5,115 nucleotides of DNA from Clostridia bacterium (GCA_017411585.1 JAFQPV010000371.1:1-5115), one strand, 5' to 3'. Shown: positions 1 through 5,115, counted from the stretch's first letter. The notes: generated from the letters alone by a model not told the origin. Numbers and translations are program-made.

Positions 1-882
1 ATAGATTTGCATTTGAAAGGCTTTGCGGCGCTCGGTGCGCAGATTAAAACGCAGCACGGCAGTGTTTCCGTCAGTGCAAAAAAGCTTAACGGCACAAAGA
101 TTTATCTGGATTTCCCGAGTGTCGGCGCAACGGAAAACATTTTAATGGCGGCGGTGCTTGCGGAGGGCAAAACGGTGATTGAAAATGCGGCGGCAGAGCC
201 GGAAATTGAGAATTTGGCTGCATTTTTGAATAAAGCCGGCGCAAAGGTGAAGGGCGCCGGTAGTGCAACCGTTACGGTAGAGGGAGTGGAGAGGCTTTCC
301 GGTGCGGTGCATACAGTGATTCCTGACCGCATCGAGGCTGGGACGTTTATGACAGCTGCGGCAATTACACGCGGCTGTGTACTGCTCAAGGGGGTGACCT
401 GCGCGCATTTAAAGCCGGTGACGGCAAAGTTTCGCGAAATGGGTATCGCAGTCATGGAAGGGAAGAATAAGCTTGAAATCGATGCGTGCGGCAAATTAAG
501 ACCGGTCAATATTAAAACCTTGCCGTTTCCCGGCTTTCCGACGGATATGCAGGCACAGCTTGTAACGCTGATGAGCTTGTGTGACGGCACTTCTACAGTA
601 ACGGAAACGATATTTGAAAACCGATTTTTATATGTTTCCGAGCTTGCGCGGATGGGTGCAAACATCAAGGTAGAGGGGCGGTGCGCGATTGTGGAGGGAG
701 TGAAAAGCATCAGTGGTGCCAAGGTGAATGCCACGGATTTGCGCGCCGGTGCGGCATTGATGCTCGCCGGACTCGCGGCAAAGGGTGATACTGAGGTTGG
801 GAGCATATTTCACATTGAGCGCGGTTATGAGAATTTCGCGGAAAAGCTGTCTGCGCTCGGTGGTAAGGTGGACAAAGGGTAG
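1..882 (+). CDS. murA: UDP-N-acetylglucosamine 1-carboxyvinyltransferase (MurA), C-terminal part, 5' end cut by window
   Basis: MurA transfers enolpyruvate from phosphoenolpyruvate to UDP-GlcNAc in the cytoplasm, the first committed step of peptidoglycan synthesis. The reading frame is open from base 1 to a TAG stop at 880-882, giving 293 residues. The first residues, IDLHLKGFAALGAQI, align with the E. coli segment starting near residue 122. About 121 N-terminal codons are therefore missing, and the catalytic Cys/Asp loop (E. coli Cys115) lies just upstream of the window. Visible family motifs are SVGATENI (40-47), ENAAAEPEI (61-69), PDRIEAGTF (108-116), FPTDMQAQ (179-186, whose Asp is the E. 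coli Asp305 equivalent), TETIFENRF (201-209), ATDLRAG (244-250) and IERGYEN (272-278). The TTG at position 7 is an internal Leu codon, not a start. Many Firmicutes carry two MurA paralogues; which one this is cannot be decided here. The gene converges on iscU and shares a terminator with it. The family call is very secure. Confidence 0.96.
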   Translation: MDLHLKGFAALGAQIKTQHGSVSVSAKKLNGTKIYLDFPSVGATENILMAAVLAEGKTVIENAAAEPEIENLAAFLNKAGAKVKGAGSATVTVEGVERLSGAVHTVIPDRIEAGTFMTAAAITRGCVLLKGVTCAHLKPVTAKFREMGIAVMEGKNKLEIDACGKLRPVNIKTLPFPGFPTDMQAQLVTLMSLCDGTSTVTETIFENRFLYVSELARMGANIKVEGRCAIVEGVKSISGAKVNATDLRAGAALMLAGLAAKGDTEVGSIFHIERGYENFAEKLSALGGKVDKG

Positions 883-915
883 TTGCCGGACCGGGGTTAA
901 AAAACAAGGTGTAAA

Positions 916-947
916 AAAGAAGCTGAGATATCTTTCTCAGCTTCTTT
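916..947. terminator. Probable bidirectional intrinsic terminator between murA and iscU
   Basis: A perfect 13-bp stem pairs 916-928 with 935-947 around a 6-base loop (929-934). Read on the minus strand, the hairpin begins 7 bases after the iscU stop codon. Six T residues (complement of 913-918) overlap and follow the stem end, a standard intrinsic terminator. Read on the plus strand it lies 33 bases after the murA stop, and its T-rich tail (TTT, CTCG, TTTT) is poorer, so it is probably weaker in that direction. The whole 71-base convergent gap contains nothing else I can identify. Confidence 0.85.
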
Positions 948-953
948 CTCGTT

Positions 954-1388
954 TTATTCGTGATGGTGGTGGCAGCTTTCGCAGCAGCCGTCGCACTTGC
1001 GCGGATTCGGGTTTTCGATGCCCTTGCGTGCATAGTAATCATCGATTGCGGCGTGAATCGCTTCCTCTGCCAAAACCGAGCAGTGAATCTTTGCCGGCGG
1101 CAGACCGCCGAGCGCATCCATAACGGCTTTGTTGGTCAGCGCAAGCGCTTCATCAATGCTCTTGCCCTTGACAAGCTCCGTTGCCATCGAACTGGTTGCC
1201 ACAGCGGCACCACAGCCGAAGGTCTTAAACTTTACATCCTCAACGATGCCGTCATCGCTGATTTTCATATACATTTTCATAATATCGCCGCACTTTGCGT
1301 TGCCGACCTGACCAACTGCATTTGCGTCCTCAAGCTCACCGACATTGCGCGGATTGGCGAAATGGTCCATTACCTGTTCAGTGTACAT
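954..1388 (-). CDS. iscU: IscU/NifU-type Fe-S cluster assembly scaffold with Cys/His-rich C-terminal tail
   Basis: This 144-residue protein is the scaffold on which [2Fe-2S] clusters are built in the cytoplasm from sulfur delivered by the cysteine desulfurase. The three conserved ligand cysteines are visible: Cys33 in NAKCGD (with Asp35), Cys59 in TFGCGAA and Cys103 in KIHCSVLAEEAI. The LPPAK segment at 96-100 matches the LPPVK motif of IscU that binds the HscA chaperone in E. coli, and argues for the IscU/NifU-N type rather than SufU. The canonical domain ends near residue 122. The last 13 residues, CDGCCESCHHHHE (132-144), are an unusual native extension with four cysteines and four histidines. 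The start ATG is 2 bases after the iscS stop, with GAGGAGG located inside the end of iscS, so the two genes are one operon and translation is probably coupled. A hairpin terminator follows directly. The family call is secure; the function of the tail is unknown. Confidence 0.94.
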   Translation of the reverse strand: MYTEQVMDHFANPRNVGELEDANAVGQVGNAKCGDIMKMYMKISDDGIVEDVKFKTFGCGAAVATSSMATELVKGKSIDEALALTNKAVMDALGGLPPAKIHCSVLAEEAIHAAIDDYYARKGIENPNPRKCDGCCESCHHHHE

Positions 1389-1390
1389 AA

Positions 1391-2560
1391 TTATTTAACC
1401 TCCTCATATAACGGAGACATCTCACGAAGTCTCTGTACAATCGGCACAAGTGCATCTAACACCTTGTCGACCTCTTCTTCCGTGTTAAAATCGCCAAGGC
1501 TCAGGCGAAGCGAGCCGTGTGCGATTTCGTGCGGCAAGCCAATCGCAAGCAGCACGTGTGACGGGTCAAGCGAGCCGGAAGTGCATGCCGAGCCGCTCGA
1601 TGCCGCGATACCGTTCATATCCAATAAAAGCAGCAGGGATTCACCCTCGATATATTGGAACGAAAAGTTTACATTCGTGCAAAGTCTCTTCTCTCTGTGT
1701 CCGTTTAAGCGGCAGTACGGAATTCTTTCCTCGATGCCTGCAATCAAACGGTCACGCAGCTTGCAAAGCTTTGCCTTATGTGCCGGAATATCATCCGTTG
1801 CAAGCTCCATTGCCTTAGCAAAGCCGACAATACCTGCTACATTTTCCGTGCCCGCGCGTCGGTTTCTCTCCTGCGCACCGCCGTGCATAAAGTTTTCAAT
1901 ACGCACGCCTGTACGAATGTAGAGCGCACCCACACCCTTCGGCCCGGAAATTTTATGCGCAGAAATAGAAAGTAAATCTACGCCAAGCTCTTTTACATTG
2001 ATTTCCTCATTACCGATTGCCTGTACGGCATCTGTGTGAAACAGCACGCCGTGTGCCTTTGCGATTTTTGCAAGATCTGCAATCGGCTGTACTGTACCGA
2101 TTTCGTTGTTGGCAAACATAATGCTGACCAAAATCGTATCCGGACGAATTGCCGCCTCTAAATCTGCCGGGCGCACAAGTCCGTATTTATCGACCGGCAG
2201 GTATGTAACCTCATAGCCCTGCTTTTCCAAATACTGCGTTGTGTGCAAAACGGCGTGATGCTCGATTGCCGAGGTGATGATGTGCTTGCCGCGGTTTTGG
2301 CAGGCGTAAGCCACACCCTTGATTGCCCAGTTGTCCGCCTCCGAGCCGCACGCGGTAAAATACAGCTCCGCAGGCTTTGCACCGATGGCAGCTGCAACAG
2401 TTTCTCTCGCTGTATCCACAGCCTTTTTTGCACTGCGGCCGGTCGAATATATGGAAGATGCATTGCCGTACTCTTCAGTAAGATACGGCAGCATTGCATC
2501 AAGTACTTCGCGCTTGAGCGGCGTTGTGGCGGAATTGTCCATATAGATTGTATTCCCCAT
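1391..2560 (-). CDS. iscS: Cysteine desulfurase, IscS/NifS family (PLP-dependent)
   Basis: This enzyme converts L-cysteine to L-alanine and holds the sulfur as a persulfide, which it passes to IscU and often also to tRNA thiolation enzymes. The protein has 389 residues, a usual length for the family. Class V aminotransferase features in order: MDNSATTPL near the N terminus (7-15), EHHAV (100-104, His101 stacking on PLP), HTDAVQ (175-180, Asp177 and Gln180 contacting PLP), SAHKISGPKG (200-209, with PLP-binding Lys203), RRAGTENV (234-241), and the mobile catalytic loop SSGSACTSGS (321-330) with Cys326. I chose the ATG at 2558-2560 because AGGAGG lies 6 bases upstream. The frame stays open to 2653, but that extension covers the promoter and resembles no family N terminus. 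The gene leads a two-gene operon with iscU. No Rrf2/IscR regulator gene is present in the window. The NifS and IscS names are used interchangeably for this clade. Confidence 0.95.
   Translation of the reverse strand: MGNTIYMDNSATTPLKREVLDAMLPYLTEEYGNASSIYSTGRSAKKAVDTARETVAAAIGAKPAELYFTACGSEADNWAIKGVAYACQNRGKHIITSAIEHHAVLHTTQYLEKQGYEVTYLPVDKYGLVRPADLEAAIRPDTILVSIMFANNEIGTVQPIADLAKIAKAHGVLFHTDAVQAIGNEEINVKELGVDLLSISAHKISGPKGVGALYIRTGVRIENFMHGGAQERNRRAGTENVAGIVGFAKAMELATDDIPAHKAKLCKLRDRLIAGIEERIPYCRLNGHREKRLCTNVNFSFQYIEGESLLLLLDMNGIAASSGSACTSGSLDPSHVLLAIGLPHEIAHGSLRLSLGDFNTEEEVDKVLDALVPIVQRLREMSPLYEEVK
1399..1405 (-). promoter_or_regulatory. Ribosome binding site of iscU, inside iscS 3' end
   Basis: The minus strand reads GAGGAGG, 10 bases before the iscU ATG and within the last codons of iscS. 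The spacing is slightly long but the match is near perfect, consistent with coupled translation of the two genes. Confidence 0.85.
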
Positions 2561-2566
2561 ATTCAG

Positions 2567-2572
2567 CCTCCT
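2567..2572 (-). promoter_or_regulatory. Ribosome binding site that fixes the iscS start
   Basis: The minus strand reads AGGAGG, 6 bases before the ATG at 2558-2560. It decides between this start and a longer open frame reaching 2653. Confidence 0.9.
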
Positions 2573-2603
2573 AAATATATAATGTAAAATCTCAAACAGA
2601 GTT

Positions 2604-2632
2604 ATTATATACCTTTTTACTTCCTTTTTCAA
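2604..2632 (-). promoter_or_regulatory. Sigma-A-type promoter of the iscS-iscU operon
   Basis: On the minus strand, TTGAAA (complement of 2627-2632) is separated by exactly 17 bases from a perfect TATAAT (complement of 2604-2609). Transcription should start near 2597, giving a leader of about 37 bases before the iscS ATG. The spacer is A-rich. A short inverted repeat CTC-N5-GAG (2591-2601) sits at the predicted start site; whether a regulator uses it is unknown. Confidence 0.85.
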
Positions 2633-2664
2633 TACAATTTGCACATTTTTCAAAAATTTCTGTA

Positions 2665-3045
2665 CTAAAACAGATTTTCCGGGCGCAAAAGCTCGTCCTC
2701 GGCGATATCCTGCGCCTCTGCTTTGATGCGCGCATTCGCCATAAGTATGTCGGCTTCTGCTTGTACGCGAATCGCCATACCCAGCTCGCCGATGCTCTTT
2801 GTTATGGCGTTTAAATGCGCGTGGTCTATAAAATATGCCATCTGCGTTTCTTTGTTTTCCCAGTACGCTTCGAATTTCTCGAAATTTTCTTCAAGCGCCT
2901 TGCTTTCTTTTTCATAAACCAGCCGTTCTATTGCATCGCAGCGCACGGAAATTTCAGCTGCAAAATCCGCCACCGCGTACTGATACCATATACCGCAGCC
3001 AACCAGCGCAGCCAAAAGTACAATTGCAAACACAAATTTCTTCAT
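2665..3045 (-). CDS. DUF4363-like membrane-anchored or lipoprotein, function unknown
   Basis: The protein has 126 residues. It begins MKKF, followed by a hydrophobic stretch (about 4-20) that would act as a signal peptide or membrane anchor. The rest (about 25-126) is charged and strongly helical in character, likely helical hairpins outside the membrane. I recognise the pattern of the DUF4363 family: a short N-terminal anchor, a Trp in the middle (62), the FIDH segment (72-75), and an ending of the form ENLF. This assignment is from recall and was not tested by a search. LVGC at 14-17 fits a lipobox with Cys17, so the mature protein could be lipid-anchored. The start ATG overlaps the DUF421 stop as ATGA, with GGGGAGG only 3 bases upstream, indicating coupled translation and a likely functional link with the DUF421 protein. 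No convincing terminator follows, so some transcription may continue into iscS. Confidence 0.75.
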   Translation of the reverse strand: MKKFVFAIVLLAALVGCGIWYQYAVADFAAEISVRCDAIERLVYEKESKALEENFEKFEAYWENKETQMAYFIDHAHLNAITKSIGELGMAIRVQAEADILMANARIKAEAQDIAEDELLRPENLF

Positions 3046-3734
3046 TTGCCTCCCCGCTTCCGTTTCTGTTTTGTTTGGATAAACAGCTCCTCATCTCCGT
3101 TTAGGGATGCCAAAAACACTTCTTTATAGCCTTGTATATGCCGCGTTTTCAGCTGCTTGTCCAGCCAGGCGCGCTTTTTGCCGGCGCGCGTAAGCTCTGT
3201 TTCGTCCACTTCACCGTCTGAAATGAGAATATACGGCAAAACCGTTTGCCGCTTTTTGATTTGCAAATCGCCGAGCGTAACCGCGTTTTCCGCACTTTTC
3301 GGAATGACACTGATTTGCCCGCCCGTCTCCAAAATCGCGTATTCAATTTTAGACACATCCGGATAGCCGAGCACGCGCAGTTCCTCTAAAAGGTCATCCA
3401 CATTAAAGCGCTGTCGCTCCATTTCCTTTTCGTCGATTACGCCCTTATGAATCATTACGCTCGGACTGCCCGAAAACGCGACACGCAAGCGGCGATTTTT
3501 CAAACTGATATAGGAAATCAACAGCTCTGCAATCAACAAAACCGAAATCGGCACAATCCCGGAAAAAATCGGCAAGCCGGTATTCTGCATCGGAATGGTT
3601 GCCACATCGGAAATCATAATCGCAATCACAAGCTCCGCCGGCTGCAGCTGCCCGACCTGCCGTTTGCCCATCATACGCAGTGAAAACATCACCAAGCCGT
3701 ACAGCAAAGCGGAGCGAATCAACATAATCAGCAT
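3042..3734 (-). CDS. DUF421 (YetF-like) membrane protein
   Basis: The protein has 230 residues, the usual size for B. subtilis YetF-like proteins. The N-terminal part has three predicted membrane helices (about 4-20, 34-50 and 57-78). The cytoplasmic DUF421 region follows, with RRLRVAFSGSPSVMIHKGVI (81-100), FNVDDLLEELRVLGYPDVSKI (110-130, core pattern DLLEELR) and the EYAILETGGQISVIPK segment (131-146). The C terminus is very basic (KQKRKRGGK). The biochemical function of DUF421 proteins is not established. Some bacilli carry a DUF421 protein linked to spore inner-membrane properties, but transferring that role here would be speculation. I chose the ATG at 3732-3734 because GGGAGGT lies 6 bases upstream; the open frame extends to a TTG at 3773 with no family-like sequence. 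The gene is divergent from the sugar kinase and its stop overlaps the start of the DUF4363 gene. Family confidence is high, role unknown. Confidence 0.9.
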   Translation of the reverse strand: MLIMLIRSALLYGLVMFSLRMMGKRQVGQLQPAELVIAIMISDVATIPMQNTGLPIFSGIVPISVLLIAELLISYISLKNRRLRVAFSGSPSVMIHKGVIDEKEMERQRFNVDDLLEELRVLGYPDVSKIEYAILETGGQISVIPKSAENAVTLGDLQIKKRQTVLPYILISDGEVDETELTRAGKKRAWLDKQLKTRHIQGYKEVFLASLNGDEELFIQTKQKRKRGGK

Positions 3735-3740
3735 AAACAC

Positions 3741-3747
3741 ACCTCCC
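3741..3747 (-). promoter_or_regulatory. Ribosome binding site that fixes the DUF421 start
   Basis: The minus strand reads GGGAGGT, 6 bases before the ATG at 3732-3734. It supports the 230-residue form over the TTG-initiated form 13 codons longer. No convincing -35/-10 pair is seen upstream on this strand; the best -10-like element is TATAAA (complement of 3784-3789), without a good -35. Confidence 0.85.
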
Positions 3748-3781
3748 GAAAATCTTTTTCTATACTTTCCCAAAACAGGTG

Positions 3782-3801
3782 CTTTTATACCGCCGTAAAA
3801 G
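3782..3801. repeat. Inverted repeat in the divergent promoter region (candidate operator)
   Basis: CTTTTA (3782-3787) and TAAAAG (3796-3801) form perfect 6-base arms around an 8-base centre. The repeat lies 6 bases upstream of the -35 box of the kinase promoter and covers the only -10-like element for the DUF421 gene on the other strand. Its position fits an operator, but the arms are short and AT-rich, so chance is possible. Confidence 0.35.
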
Positions 3802-3807
3802 TAAACA

Positions 3808-3836
3808 TTGACCGCGCCGGTAAATTTTGATATACT
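3808..3836 (+). promoter_or_regulatory. Sigma-A-type promoter of the PfkB-family kinase gene
   Basis: TTGACC (3808-3813) and TATACT (3831-3836) are separated by exactly 17 bases. Transcription should start near 3843, giving a leader of about 33 bases. A short palindrome, ACCG-N3-CGGT (3811-3821), begins inside the -35 box and runs into the spacer, where a bound repressor would block RNA polymerase; this is only suggestive. Confidence 0.8.
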
Positions 3837-3861
3837 ATTTGCATATATGTTATGATTTTAA

Positions 3862-3867
3862 GGGAGG
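3862..3867 (+). promoter_or_regulatory. Ribosome binding site that fixes the kinase start
   Basis: GGGAGG lies 8 bases before the ATG at 3876. An in-frame ATG at 3852 sits upstream of this site and has no ribosome binding site of its own, so the shorter protein is preferred. Confidence 0.9.
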
Positions 3868-3875
3868 ACAAAAGT

Positions 3876-4835
3876 ATGAAAGATATTATTGGGCTTGGCG
3901 AATTGTTAATTGACTTTACGCCGCGCGGCACATCTGAGCACGGCAGCTATGTTTTTGAATCCAATCCGGGCGGTGCGCCGCCGAATGTGCTTGCAGCGAT
4001 GCAAAAGCTTGGCAAAAGCACTGCGTTTATCGGTAAAATCGGCACAGACACCTTCGGTGTGTTTTTAAAAGACACGCTCGTAAAGCTCGGCATTGATACA
4101 GAAGGTCTTGTAATGACAGACGAATATTTTACAACCCTTGCCTTCGTTACACTCGACGATGACGGCAACCGCAGCTTTGCCTTCGCGCGCAAAGCCAGCG
4201 CGGATGTAATGCTCTCGGCAGACGAGGTAAACGAAGACCAAATCAAGAACGCAAGAATTTTCCACTGCGGTACGCTTTCCTTAACACATGAAAGTGCAAA
4301 GCAGGCAACAATTAAAGCGCTCGAATGTGCAAAGGCAAACGGCGTTTGCATCTCGGTGGACCCGAACCTGCGCCTCGCGCTTTGGGAAAACGAGGACAAG
4401 GCAAAGGAAGCGATTCGTCTTGCACTTTCCTATGCAGACATTTTGAAAATTTCCGATTACGAAATCGAGTTTTTATACGGCACAACGGACATCAAGGAGG
4501 GTATCAAGCGTTTGCAGGCAGATTTTGGCGCGAAGCTGATTTTTGCCACCTGCGGTAAGGATGGCGCGTATATGGCAAAGGGTGATATGGTTTTGCATCA
4601 TCCGTGCTTTGACAGCGTAAAAACCGTTGACACCACCGGCGCGGGTGACTGCTTCTGCGGCACGGCACTTTCCAAGCTTTTAGACTACAATTTGGACATC
4701 GATGCTTTGAACGAAGAAGCTTGTATGGATATTCTGCGTTATGCCAATGCAGCGGCAAGCCTTGCAACTGCTAGCTACGGCGCGATTCCGGCAATGCCGG
4801 ATGACAGCCAGATTCAGGCATTAATAAATGCCTAA
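3876..4835 (+). CDS. PfkB-family carbohydrate kinase, probable fructokinase
   Basis: This 319-residue cytoplasmic kinase should transfer phosphate from ATP to a sugar, most likely fructose to fructose 6-phosphate. Ribokinase-fold features are visible in order: the GLGELLIDF N-terminal strand with substrate-contact Asp13, the GGAPPNV motif (32-38) typical of fructokinases, the KIGTDTFG segment (54-61), SVDPNLR (160-166), the TCGKDG segment (225-230) near the ATP site, and the PfkB signature DTTGAGDCFCG (252-262) with catalytic base Asp258. Length matches ScrK-type fructokinases. The start at 3876 gives MKDIIGLGELL, a normal family N terminus. No sugar transporter, hydrolase or regulator lies beside it in the window, so the substrate rests on motifs alone; other PfkB sugar kinases such as 2-dehydro-3-deoxygluconate kinase remain possible. 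It has its own promoter. A hairpin overlaps its stop codon, but no T-run follows. Confidence 0.88.
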   Translation: MKDIIGLGELLIDFTPRGTSEHGSYVFESNPGGAPPNVLAAMQKLGKSTAFIGKIGTDTFGVFLKDTLVKLGIDTEGLVMTDEYFTTLAFVTLDDDGNRSFAFARKASADVMLSADEVNEDQIKNARIFHCGTLSLTHESAKQATIKALECAKANGVCISVDPNLRLALWENEDKAKEAIRLALSYADILKISDYEIEFLYGTTDIKEGIKRLQADFGAKLIFATCGKDGAYMAKGDMVLHHPCFDSVKTVDTTGAGDCFCGTALSKLLDYNLDIDALNEEACMDILRYANAAASLATASYGAIPAMPDDSQIQALINA

Positions 4836-4855
4836 AATGCTTGACTTTTAAGGCA
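4816..4855 (+). repeat. Overlapping, mutually exclusive hairpins at the kinase 3' end
   Basis: AGGCATT (4816-4822) pairs perfectly with AATGCCT (4827-4833) around a 4-base loop spanning the end of the kinase gene. Alternatively TGCCTAAAA (4829-4837) pairs with TTTT plus AGGCA (4846-4849 and 4851-4855), with one bulged A and an 8-base loop. The two structures share 4829-4833 and cannot form together. Neither is followed by a T-run, so this is at best a weak terminator or an mRNA end-stabilising structure. Confidence 0.4.
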
Positions 4856-4869
4856 ATTTACAATAAAAT
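4841..4869 (+). promoter_or_regulatory. Sigma-A-type promoter of the small membrane protein gene
   Basis: TTGACT (4841-4846) and TAAAAT (4864-4869) are separated by exactly 17 bases. Transcription should start near 4876, about 27 bases before the ATG at 4903. The -35 box lies in the loop region of the second hairpin downstream of the kinase gene. Confidence 0.7.
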
Positions 4870-4887
4870 AAAAAGGATAGATAAACG

Positions 4888-4893
4888 AAAGGG
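4888..4893 (+). promoter_or_regulatory. Ribosome binding site for the 62-residue protein
   Basis: AAAGGG lies 9 bases before the ATG at 4903. It directly abuts a possible TTG start at 4894, which leaves no room for that start, so ATG is preferred. The match is weaker than for the other genes in the window. Confidence 0.6.
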
Positions 4894-4902
4894 TTGAATC
4901 GC

Positions 4903-5091
4903 ATGATCACCAGAATACTTGGTTCCGTTCTGGCAATACTGAGCGGCGTGCTTGCGCTGAGTGCAAAGTATATCCTGCCCCGCGTTTTAAAGCGCGCGCC
5001 GGACGAGAGAGAAACGGTACTTTACAAAGCCGTACTGTTTTTAATCTGCATCGCGGCTGCTATGCTGATGATTCTGCCGGACTATCTGTAA
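4903..5091 (+). CDS. Small two-helix membrane protein, unknown function
   Basis: The predicted protein has 62 residues, MITRILGSVL at the start and ILPDYL at the end. Two hydrophobic segments are visible, about residues 4-25 and 40-58, joined by a charged loop (about 29-38, including KRAPDERE). The basic and acidic loop between two helices suggests a hairpin in the membrane. I do not recognise a family. Support for it being a real gene comes from a good promoter, a modest ribosome binding site, membrane-protein-like composition, and a strong ribosome binding site for a further gene 17 bases after its stop. It may therefore be the first gene of an operon continuing past the window. A function cannot be assigned. 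Confidence 0.7.
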   Translation: MITRILGSVLAILSGVLALSAKYILPRVLKRAPDERETVLYKAVLFLICIAAAMLMILPDYL

Positions 5092-5108
5092 TACTGAATA
5101 TCTTTTTT

Positions 5109-5115
5109 GGAGGAA
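5109..5115 (+). promoter_or_regulatory. Ribosome binding site of a gene starting beyond the window
   Basis: GGAGGAA closes the window, preceded by a T-run (5103-5108). A start codon would be expected within roughly 3-8 bases after the last base. The 24 bases between the small gene's stop and the window end hold nothing else and no terminator, so the next gene is probably co-transcribed. Confidence 0.75.

Noticed and set aside
102..806. A 234-codon open frame on the minus strand opposite murA
   Set aside because: murA is certain from conserved motifs across the whole stretch; the antisense frame shows no family features and no ribosome binding site.
957..971. The four histidines at the IscU C terminus as an engineered His tag or vector sequence
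   Set aside because: There are only four histidines with mixed CAC/CAT codons, followed by Glu and then a natural stop and terminator, and the region continues normally into murA.
960..1922. A 320-codon open frame on the plus strand opposite iscU and iscS
   Set aside because: It lies wholly antisense to two well-identified genes, has no ribosome binding site, and its protein resembles nothing, being rich in Cys and Ser as expected of a shadow frame.
2561..2653. N-terminal extension of iscS by 31 codons
   Set aside because: The extension covers the promoter and the ribosome binding site, and family members begin at the MGNTIYMDNSATTP-like sequence.
2641..2664. AT-only hairpin after the DUF4363 stop as a terminator
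   Set aside because: The pairing is ATTTTT against AAAAAT with a 1-base loop and no GC pairs, which is too weak and sterically poor for a terminator.
3784..3812. Promoter for the DUF421 gene using TATAAA on the minus strand
   Set aside because: Only the -10-like box fits; hexamers at 16-18 bases spacing match TTGACA poorly. A promoter for an alternative sigma factor remains possible but I could not match one convincingly.
1..5115. CRISPR array, tandem repeats, insertion sequence ends, tRNA or rRNA
   Set aside because: Reading through both strands showed no regularly spaced repeats, no transposase-like frame and no tRNA-like cloverleaf sequence.

Overview
The window looks like chromosomal DNA from a low-to-mid GC Gram-positive bacterium, most likely an anaerobic member of the Clostridia. 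The evidence is strong AGGAGG-type ribosome binding sites, sigma-A-like promoters with 17-base spacers, a NifS/IscS plus IscU-type pair, and the DUF421–DUF4363 pair, which I know mainly from clostridial genomes. Species cannot be assigned from this sequence. I see no rRNA, tRNA, CRISPR array, insertion sequence, phage gene or attachment site.

Layout. (1) Positions 1-882, plus strand: the C-terminal 293 codons of murA, a peptidoglycan precursor gene cut by the window start. (2) Positions 883-953: a convergent gap holding a 13-bp hairpin terminator that probably serves both flanking operons. (3) Positions 954-2560, minus strand: a two-gene operon, iscS (cysteine desulfurase) then iscU (Fe-S scaffold), with a strong promoter in the 104-base gap upstream. 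(4) Positions 2665-3734, minus strand: a translationally coupled pair, a DUF421 (YetF-like) membrane protein followed by a DUF4363 protein with an N-terminal anchor or possible lipobox. (5) Positions 3735-3875: a divergent promoter region with a clear promoter for the rightward gene and two short inverted repeats. (6) Positions 3876-4835, plus strand: a PfkB-family sugar kinase, most like fructokinases. (7) Positions 4836-4902: a short gap with overlapping hairpins and a good promoter. (8) Positions 4903-5091, plus strand: a 62-residue protein with two predicted membrane segments and no recognised family. (9) The last bases form a ribosome binding site for a gene starting just past the window.

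The genes mostly do separate housekeeping jobs: cell wall synthesis, Fe-S cluster assembly, an uncharacterised envelope pair, and sugar phosphorylation. IscS and IscU work directly together: IscS takes sulfur from cysteine and IscU assembles the cluster. The DUF421 and DUF4363 proteins are probably partners because their start and stop codons overlap. I do not see a clearly new multi-gene system. The most unusual items are a Cys/His-rich tail on IscU, the uncharacterised DUF421–DUF4363 pair, and the small membrane protein with its own promoter.
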